From Jimgerdemannia flammicorona (taxonomy: Eukaryota; Mucoromycota; Endogonomycetes; Endogonales; Endogonaceae), in NCBI GenBank assembly GCA_003990745.1, contig RBNI01000826.1:1-26677 (forward strand): a stretch of 26,677 bases of DNA, in the 5' to 3' direction. The notes under the pieces are model-generated. The model saw only the letters and a list, made by a program, of their open reading frames with translations. It was not told the origin of the DNA and made no database searches. The translations under genes were made by a program, and so were the position numbers. Position 1 is the stretch's first letter. Each line of letters opens with the position of its first letter. Below are positions 1 through 9,400 of the stretch, piece by piece.

Positions 1-25
1 CCCCCAAATAATAATAATTACACAG

Positions 26-1669
26 CCACGATCACTTCTACTATGTCTCCAAATCCCTCGCTCTCGGCGGCCCGGACTGGTCGCGCGACCGCAACATCGC
101 AGCCCAGAGAGGGACGGACCCAGAACCCGGGGAGCCGGACCCGCGCGTGCGCGTCGTCAAGAGCGGTACGGACTTTCGCGAGCTATCCTTCGTCAAGATT
201 GTGGTCGGGGATCCGGTGGGGGAGGGAAGGAGGGAAGTGGTCGAGGTTGAAGGTACGTGCATGCTTCGTCGTCTCTTTAATTTATTTGAGGGCGTAATTT
301 TGGATCGATCTTCTGATCTCCTTCTCCTCACACCCAAACAGTCACCCGCCAAGAGATTACTTCCACTCTGGCCGAGCACTCGCCAACCGCGGCAATCATC
401 GCCCAAGTGACCACGTTAGTGAGCGCCAAAACCTCTCGTCCAATTGGCTACACGTGCACGCCCCTCGATGGCCTCTTTTCGACGGTGCGCACGCGCGAAT
501 CTAACCTTGGCAACCTGACCGCCGACCTCATGCAGCACGCCTACGCCACCTGCATCCCCACGGGCGTCGACTTCGCCATCTGTAACGGCGGAGTTCTACG
601 CGGCGACGCCATCATCGATAAGGGCGTCATCACCCTCGGCGATATCATGAACTTCTTTCCATTCGAGGATCCCGTCGTCGTAATCCGTATTTCCGGCGCG
701 CGCGTCCTAGCGGCACTCGAAAACTCTTTCGCCGAGTACCCGAAACAGGAGGGAAGGTTTCCGCAGGTTGCTGGGCTGCGCATCGAATGGGACCCGAAGG
801 GCGAGCCGGGTGCTAGGGTACGAAAGGTGCTCGTCACGAAGTCGAACGGCGATAGTCACCACGGCGGAGAAAGGCAGCATCCGTCAGGGCTTCTGGCACC
901 ACCGACGGGCAGACCAGCACCGTTGCCGTCCCAGCCGCAGGGCGAGCCACTTGATCTGGAGCGAGAGTATGTACTGGCGACGCGGGAGTATATGGCACAG
1001 GGAGGTGACGGTTTCACCTCCCTTGTGACCCCGCCCCATGACTACATCGTAGACGGGGAAAACGGTATGCTCATCTCTGCACTCTTTCGGCGTTACTTTC
1101 TGGGACTCAAGTACGTCAACGCCATGCGTACCCACTTTGAGCACGAGTGCACTACCCACAAGCGCGTCGTCGAGGCTGCCCATGTGTGGCGACTGCACGC
1201 TAAGAACAGGCGCGCGAGGGGGTTGCAGGCGGCCGCTGGGCCGGAATCTGGGACCGAGTCCGGGACCGAGACGCCTTCCGGGACGGAAATATCAGAGTCT
1301 GGATCCGGCGCCGAGACCGACGCGTCTTCCGTCAAAGAGGGCACGGACGGAGCGGCGCATTCGACGACCAAGGGCGGGATATGCGACGCGCTCACGCATT
1401 CGGTGAAGGGGCGGCCGTGTTGTCTGAGAGGCGTTCATGGGTCTATGGCTGGAGAGGATGTCGAGGATACGAAGTTTATGAGGAAGTGTGAGGAGGTGGT
1501 GGCCGAGTTGGGGGGAGAAAAATCGGAGGAAGTGAAGAGGGAGAGTAAAGAGACGGAGGAAGGGCAAGAAGAGAAAGGGGAGGAGGAGGATGTGGTTAGG
1601 TGGGTCAGGGAGTGGGCTAGTGTCGGGCCCCTGGTCGAGGGAAGGATTGTCGAGGTCGCGGAACAGTAG
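26..1669 (+). CDS. 5'-nucleotidase-family metallophosphoesterase, 3' part (exons 26-252 and 342-1669)
   Basis: The gene enters from the left: bases 1-25 are the end of an intron (ACACAG), and the exon at 26 starts with the last base of a codon. It reads GHDHFYY (if the missing bases are GG), then VKSGTDFRELS, both typical of the end of the metallophosphatase domain. A phase-1 intron (253-341, GTACGT...ACAG) follows. Exon 2 carries the C-terminal nucleotidase domain: ESNLGNLTADLM, AICNGGVLRGD, GDIMNFFPFEDPVV and YVLATREYMAQGGDGF. This family hydrolyses nucleoside 5'-monophosphates, and some members act on UDP-sugars or other phosphoesters; I cannot choose among substrates. The C-terminal ~170 residues are family-atypical low-complexity sequence (SGTESGTET, then an E/K-rich stretch). 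The stop TAG is at 1667-1669. No lesions are visible. GC content is clearly higher than in the TE region, as expected for a resident gene. Confidence 0.88.
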
Positions 1670-2174
1670 TGGGTATTAGGTGTTCTCATTGGTCACGATT
1701 CCTAGCTTCTGATGAATTGACATTTATTCACATTGTTCGAATTTCGATTTCTTTGTAATTCCTGTCAATTAAATATCCCAAAGAAAATCCCGCGACTATC
1801 TACATTTCGCACATTTCACACATTCTATCTCACGGTCATCCTCGGAACTTCGTAACCTGCTTCCGATCGCTCATGACTCTCATTTTCGTCCTTGCTGAGG
1901 GACCCGTCAGTCAGTCAGTCAGTTTTACTTTTCGGGGCTAATATGTTAGAGAAATTCCCCCACAAAAAAGAATAACCGACACACTTCTGAATAGCCGGTT
2001 TTGCAAATGGCGCGCTTACGGGTTACGTGGTGAAATAACCCGAAGGCAGATCAACCTCAAGCTGCATCAGGAAGAACTGGACTGGGGCCTCCGATAAATT
2101 ATGGCCGTCATGTGATATGTGGGTGTGCCATAATTACACCGAAATCGTCTTTGCGTCAAAAATCGTTTGAAAAT
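1670..2174. other. Intergenic region between the nucleotidase and kinase-LRR genes
   Basis: About 505 bp without a supportable gene. It must hold the 3' UTR of the nucleotidase gene and the promoter/5' UTR of the kinase-LRR gene, because both are on the + strand. A short GTCA tandem run lies at about 1905-1923. I saw no clear TATA box. The in-frame ATG at 2112 is a possible earlier start for the next gene; the ATG at 2175 is preferred. Confidence 0.6.
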
Positions 2175-3479
2175 ATGTCCGCCAACACCCGCCTACAGAA
2201 CTTGCTGGCCCGATTAAAACCCTGGGACGACCTGCACAGAAACCACCAAACAGAAATCTTGGCGTGGAAGGGTCGGTATTCCCGTAACGACCAAGAACTC
2301 CGTGCCTGCCTCGACACCTTGGGCGTGCCGCAGCTGGAGCCATACCTTGCCTGGATTCCGACAAATAAACTACATGGTCTTCAGCAACTTGCCGAAGGCG
2401 GGTTTGCCAAAGTTTACCAGGCACATGTTTATGTGAAGTCAATAGAGTACCAGGTGGCCGCCAAAGAATTAAAGTTATCGATGGTTCCAGAGGTGAGATC
2501 CGGTTGATGTAATATACAATATATTTTCGACATAGCCTCACTTATCGGTAACCTTGTTATGTCTTCATCCTAACAATATAGTTAGTGCTGAATGTTTACT
2601 TGAGTCGCTGCGGAGATGACGTCAACAATCCTCCTACAATGGAAATTGTTGGTTTGTCACGACATCCAGAGACCAGCATGTATCTGATGGTTATGCAGTT
2701 TGCCGACCTGGGTACTCTCGAGAATCAGCCATGCGAACAAGATGGCGATTGGTACACCGCTTTAACATATGCCATAAAACTCGCCAGGCGCTTGGCCAGT
2801 CTCCATGATATGGGTTTCATCCATGAGGATCTCCATGCGGGTAATGTAGTATTCCACAAGTCTCACACCACGCTTTTGATCGATGTTGGCCTTAGCCGTT
2901 CTGTGGAAGGAGCACATTTCAAGCAAGGAGCCTATGGTCGGATAGAATACCTCCCTCCAGAGTTCTTCAAGAATATACAGTTTACACAGAAGTCGGACGT
3001 CTACTGCTTGGGAACCCTGCTGTGGCAGCTGATCGTCGGCGTCCCACCACAAGGCATCGCATCGACAGCTGTTGCCAAAAATCCAGATGGACTCCGTGAG
3101 CAGATGATCCCTGGTGCACCAACGGCATTCAACAATGTCATTCGGAGCTGCTGGCATCCCGACCCCGACCAGCGACCGAGCACCCTTCAAGTCTACAATC
3201 AGTTGATTGAATGTGCAGCCGATTTAGTCGGGATTTCTTCTGTCGTGCAACCAAGCATGGAATGGCAAATTTTGGGACAACTTGCAATTGCACCAGTGCC
3301 GTTTTTACCCGAGGTGGAATCGTTCATTGTCTCACGACGGGCCATCTATCAGCAAGAGTTGGAATCCCGAAACAGCAGCGTCGCCAGCAGCGAATTCTAC
3401 ACATGTGAACAACTCAAGCGAATCGCAGAAGAGGACTCCCAACTGGCGCCTGTCACTCCACTGCAGCAACCAACTATAG
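2175..3479 (+). CDS. Exons 1-2 of the kinase-LRR gene: TKL-like protein kinase domain
   Basis: Exon 1 (2175-2492, 106 codons) ends in GAG before donor GTGAGA. The intron is 2493-2581, with a CTAAC branch-like site and acceptor ATATAG, phase 0. Exon 2 is 2582-3479. Visible kinase landmarks by residue: glycine loop AEGGFAKVY (73-81), VAAKEL with Lys97, hinge MVMQFADLGTL (142-151), catalytic loop HEDLHAGN (187-194, Asp189, Asn194), DVG in place of DFG (207-209), PPE (231-233), SDVYCLG (244-250), and WHPDPDQRPS (297-306). The loop Asp, Asn and VAAK Lys are present, so catalysis is possible. The usual HRD Arg is Glu, and the usual helix-C Glu seems absent (LVLNVYLS, 107-114). The GTATGT donor at 3480 gives phase 1, which links into the repeat array. 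ATG 2175 was chosen because the protein-like sequence begins there; ATG 2112 is in the same frame. Confidence 0.85.
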
Positions 3480-6400
3480 GTATGTCGCATCACGGCCCAC
3501 TGTATATCATATTTATACATTTACATTTACAAACTAATTGGCATTTGTAATCTTGTTTCATCTCCGATCGCTCAGACCATGGCAGCATCAAAGGTAATGG
3601 TAAGAGTGAGAGATGGCGATGACACACAAGGAATGACAGGTCACTGCAGCGTTTTCAATCCACAATTGGGCTTACAGCCAACTGTCAGTTTATGCATGTT
3701 AATTTTTAACATATACTAGAGGAATGTATTGAGACTGACGAGACCCGCGCCCTCACTGAGCCTCGGAAGGAGATTGTGACCAGTACGTCAGAATTTTTTA
3801 AATTGTTATTTTGCAGGTGCCTGATAGAATTGAGCTTACAATTTATGCGCATTCGTTTATCCCCTACTCATATTCAAACAATGACATTGCTGACAAAGAG
3901 GCAAGAGCCCTAGCCGAGTCTTTGAAACAGAACATGATCTCTGATGAGTTGAATCTTTCTGGTATGACAGAACTATTGTTTGCAGATAATCGAGCTCTTT
4001 ATGTTCTCAATTATTCATCCCTGTTCATCTTCAGAAAAGAGAATTAGTGATAGGGCTGTGCGTATTATCCTCGAGTTTCTAAAACAGAACGCAAACGTAA
4101 CCAAACTCAATCTAAGCAGTATGTCAACTATTGATTGCAGCCTCATGCTAGGAGCAAACTTATGATTGGGGTGCTCACATTTCTGTATATACATATTCAG
4201 ACAATAACATCGGCATTCTACTGGCTCGCTCCTTAGCCGAGTATCTGAAGAAGAACGCGAGGTTCACCGAGCTGAATCTCGAAAGTATGTCAGAACTACG
4301 TTAAATAATGTGGGGAGCTGCATGGTGGAACCTAACTCATACTCATGTTTTAAAGAGAATAGCATTGGCGACGAGGGGTCACGCGCAATGGCCGAGTCTC
4401 TAAAGGAGAACACGACCTTAGCCAGGCTGAATCTCTCTGGTATGTCGGAACTGTGTGAAGTATTGTGTGCATCTGCACGATATTATGGGCTCACAATCTA
4501 GGCATGTTCACTCATCCCTGTTCATTTTAAAGAGAACAACATCGACCATGAGGGGGCGCGCGCCCTAGCGGAGTCTTTGAAGCAGAACACAGTTTTGACC
4601 AAACTCAATCTCTCTGGTATATCAGACATCTGGGATTTATTCTGTAATAGAATAAAGCTCATGATCAGCTCATTCTTTGTTCATTTTACAGGGAATAGCA
4701 TTGGCGACGAGGGAGCACGCGCCATAGCCGAGTCTTTGAAGCTAAACACGACTATAACCGAGCTGAATCTCTCCGGTATGTAAAGAATGTCTGTTCATCT
4801 GTATGATGGAATTGCCTTTACAATATGTGTGTAATCGCTCATTCCTTGTTTTTTTTTTTTGTTCTTTATAAGGAAACAACATTAGCCACGAGGGTGTACG
4901 TGCCCTGGCCAAGTCTCCGTATCAGAATATGTCCTTAACCGAGCTGAATCTCGATGGTATGTCAGAACCATGTGGCGCATTGCGTGACGGAATCAAGTTC
5001 ACGATCTATGTGTGTTCGCTAATCCCCTGTTCATTTTAAAGGAAATAACATTGGCACAACGGGGTCACGCGCCATAGCCGAGATTCTGAAGGAGAACACA
5101 ACCTTGACCAAGCTGAATATCTCTGGTATGTCAGAACCATACCAAGAAACGTGTGCACTGTGTGTCATTATCAATGCATGTTCATTCGTTTCATTTCATT
5201 ACAAAGGAAATAACATTGGCGACGAGGGAACAAGCACCATAGCCAAGTCTTTGAAGCAGAACACGACTTTGGCCGAGTTGGATATCTCCTGTATGGTAGA
5301 ACTATGTGAAGTATTGTGTGCAGTTTTACGATCTAGCTCACAATACGTGCATGTCCGCTCACCCCCATTTTATAGATAATCGTATCAGCGATGAAGGGAC
5401 GTACACCGTGGCCGAGATTTTGAAACAGAACACAACCTTGACCAAGCTGAATCTCTCTGGTATGTCAGAACTACATGAAACATTGCGTGGTGGAATAAGG
5501 CCCATAATTTGTGTGCCTCTTTATTCTAAAGAGAATAGGATTGGCGATGATGGGGCACGCGCCCTAGCAGAGTCTCTGGAGCATATAATGACTTTAGCCG
5601 AACTAAATATCTCTTGTATGTCAGAACTGTGTGAAGCGTTTGCGTGTAGCTGCGAGATGAAGTCAGACTTACGATCTCTACGGATCCTCTCGCAATTGTT
5701 CATTTATAGTCAACAGCAACGATCGCAAGAAGGATCATGCCCTCGCCAAGTCTCTTAAGCGGAACACGACCTTAACCCAACTGAATCTCGAAGGTATGTC
5801 AGAACTATGTGAAGCATTGCGTGCAGTATGACGATCTGTGCATTTTCGCTCATCTCCTGTTAATTTTAAAGGGAATTTCATCGGCGACGATGGAGCACAC
5901 GCCATAGCTAAGATTCTGAAACAGAACGCGACCGTGACCGAGCTAAATTTGTCTAGTATGTCCGAACTGTGTAATGATTTTTGTGAGCTGCGTGAAGGAA
6001 TTAAGCTCACGATCTATACATGTTCGCTCATCTGTTCATTTTATAGAGAACGGCATCAGCCACTTAGGCACATTCACCCTAGTCGAGTCTCTGGAGCAGA
6101 ATAGGACCTTGACCAAGCTGAATCTCTCCGGTATGTATGTCAGAACTGTGTGATACATTGAGGATAGCTACGTGATAGAATCAAGCTCACGATCTGTGCG
6201 TGTTCGCCCATTCCCTGTTAATTTTAAAGGAAATAATATTGGCGATGAAGAGGCAACCTTAGTGGAGTTACTGATGCGGAACACGGCCTTGGCTAATCTG
6301 ATACTCTTCTGTATGTCAGAGCTGTGTGCAGCATTGAGTGCAGCTGCTTGGTGAAGCCAGGTTCACGATCTGTACATATCCGCTGAATAACCTGCACATA

Positions 6401-9400
6401 TACAGTAAATAGTATCGATCACGAGAGGGCACGCGCCCTCGCCAAATCTCTGAAGCAGAACACGATCTTGACCGAGATGAATCTCCAAGGTATGTCAGAA
6501 CTATGTAAAATATTGTGTGCTGCTGTATTATAGGATCAAGGTCATAATTTTTGTATGTTCGCACACCCCCTGCTCATTTTAAAGGGAATAACATCGGCGA
6601 CAAGGGAGGACGCGTTCTAGCTGAGTTTCTGATGCACAACAACACGATTCTGATGGTGGTGAATCTCTCTGGTATGTCAGGTCCCGCGGAAAAAAAAATT
6701 CTGCAGCTACATGAGAGAATAAAACTCACAACCTGTGCATGTTTACTCTTCCTCTGTTCTTTTTAAAGGGAACAAAATCGGCCACAATGGAGCACGCACC
6801 CTATCCGAGTCTCTAAAGCAGATCATGACCTTGACCGAGCTGAATCTCGATGGTATGTCAGAACCATGTGGCGCATTGCGTGCAGTTGCGTGATGGAATC
6901 AAGTTCACGATCTATGTGTGTTCGCTAATCCCTGATCACTTTAAAGGAAATAACATTGGCCCCAAGGGGTCACGCGCCCTAGCCGTGATTCTGAAGGAGA
7001 ACACCTCCTTGACCAAGCTGAATATCTCTGGTATGTCAGAACCATACAAAGAAATGTGTGCACTGTGTGTCATTATCAACGCGTGTTCGTTCGTTTCATA
7101 TTCATTACAAAGGAAATAACATTGGCGACGAGGGAGCAAGCACCATAGCCAAGTCTTTGAAGCAGAACACGACTTTGGCCGAGTTGGATATCTCCTGTAT
7201 GGTAGAACTATGTGAAGTATTGTGTGCAGTTTTATGATCTAGCTCACAATACGTGCGTGTCCGCTCATCCCCATTTTAAAGGTAATCATATCAGCGATGA
7301 AGGGACGTACACCGTGGCCGAGATTTTGAAACATAACACAACCTTGACCAAGCTGAATATCTCTGGTATGTTAGAACCATACAAAGAAATGTGTGCACTG
7401 TGTGTCATTATCAACGCGTGTTCGTTCGTTTCATATTCATTACAAAGGAAATAACATTGGCGACGAGGGAGCAAGCACCATAGCCAAGTCTTTGAAGCAG
7501 AACACGACTTTGGCCGAGTTGGATATCTCCTGTATGGTAGAACTATGTGAAGTATTGTGGGCAGTTTTATGATCTAGCTCACAATACGTGCATGTCCGCT
7601 CATCCCTATTTTATAGATAATCGTATCAGCGATGAAGGGACGTACACCGTGGCCGAGATTTTGAAACAGAACACAACCTTGACCAAGCTGAATCTCTCTG
7701 ATATGTCTGAACTACATGAAACATTGCGTGGTGGAATAAGGCTCATAATTTGTGTGCCTCTTTATTCTAAAGAGAATAGGATTGGCGATGATGGGGCACG
7801 CGCCCCAGCCGAGTCTCTGGAGCATATAATGACTTTAGCCGAACTAAATATCTCTTGTATGTCAGAACTGTGTGAAGCGTTTGCGTGTAGCTGCGAGATG
7901 AAGTCAGACTTACGATCCTCTCACAATTGTTCATTTATAGTCAACAGCAACGATCGCGAGAAGGATCATGCCCTCACGACCTTAACCCAACTGAATCTCG
8001 AAGGTATGTCAGAACTATGTGAAGCATGGCGTGCCGTATGACGATCTTGCATTTTCGCTCATCTCCTGTTAATTTTAAAGGGAATTTCATCGGCAACGAT
8101 GGAGCACACTCCCTAGCTATGTTTCTGAAACAGAACGCGACCGTGACCGAGCTAAATTTATCTAGTATGTCCGAACTGTGTAATGATTTTGGTGAGCTGC
8201 GTGAAGGAATTAAGCTCACGATCTATACATGTTCGCTCATCTGTTCATTTTATAGAGAACGGCATCAGCCACTTAGGCACATTCACCCTAGTCGAGTCTC
8301 TGAAGCAGAATACGACCTTGACCAAGCTGAATCTCTCTGGTATGTATGTCAGAACTGTGTGATACATTGAGGATAGCTATGTGATAGAATCAAGCTCACG
8401 ATCTGTGCGTGTTCGCCCATTCCCTGTTAATTTTAAAGGAAATAATATTGGCGATGAAGAGGCACGCACTTTAGTGGAGTCGCTGATGCGGAACACGGCC
8501 TTGGCTAATCTGATACTCTTCTGTATGTCAGAACTGTATGCAGCATTGAGTGCAGCTGCTTGGTGAAGCCAGGTTCACGATCTGTACATATCCGCTGAAT
8601 AACCTGCACATATACAGTAAATAGTATCGATCACGAGAGGACACGCGCCCTCGCCAAATCTCTGAAGCCGAACACGATCTTGACCGAGATGAATCTCCAA
8701 GGTATGTCGGAACTATGTAAAATATTGTGTGCTGCTGTATTATAGGATCAAGGTCATAATTTTTGTATGTTCGCACACCCCCTGCTCATTTTAAAGGGAA
8801 TAACATCGGCGACAAGGGAGGACGCGTTCTAGCTGAGTTTCTGATGCACAACAACACGATTCTGATGGTGGTGAATCTCTCTGGTATGTCAGGTCCCACG
8901 GAAAAAAAAATTCTGCAGCTACATGAGAGAATAAAACTCACAACCTGTGCATGTTTACTCTTCCTCCGTTCTTTTTAAAGGGAACAAAATCGGCCACAAT
9001 GGAGCACGCATCCTATCCGAGTCTCTAAAGCAGATCATGACCTTGACCGAGCTGAACCTCTCTCGTATGTGATAATTGTTTGAAAGGCTGTTTGATGGAA
9101 TGACGCTCACAAACTGTACGTGTTCGCTCATTTACTGTTCATTTAAAGGAAACAATATTGGCGACGACGGTGCGCGCGTCCTCGCCGAATATCTGAAGCA
9201 AAACCCGACTTTAACCAAGTTGAAACTCGAAGGTATCTCCGAACTGTGACAGGTCTTGTATGCAGCTGTGATGAAATCAAGGCCACGATCTGTGTGCGTT
9301 CCCTCACTCCTTGTTCATTTTTAAAGATAACAACATCTGCAAAGAAGGGGCACGCGCTTTGGCCGAATCTCTGAAGTACACGACCTTGATCGAGCTTAAT

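Larger units (their letters stand above)
4957..9064 (+). repeat. Tandem segmental duplication inside the LRR array (4957-6852 and 6853-9064)
   Basis: Exon and intron sequence from the intron after L7 through L18 recurs, in the same order, from the intron after L18 through L31. Offsets between matching exons are 1905-1906 bp for L8/L19 and L9/L20, and about 2.2 kb after the nested insertion (L13/L26 2209, L18/L31 2212). Introns are as similar as exons, which suggests a recent event. The junction lies in L18. Confidence 0.85.

Noticed and set aside
3811..3816. TTGCAG as acceptor for LRR cassette L1
   Set aside because: It would leave a 34-bp intron and the wrong phase from the 3782 exon end (a stop soon follows).
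5306..5758. 150-codon open frame in the LRR array
   Set aside because: It is two LRR exons plus read-through of a stopless 72-bp intron and part of a further intron, not a separate gene. The same holds for 7547-8041, 8026-8370 and similar frames.
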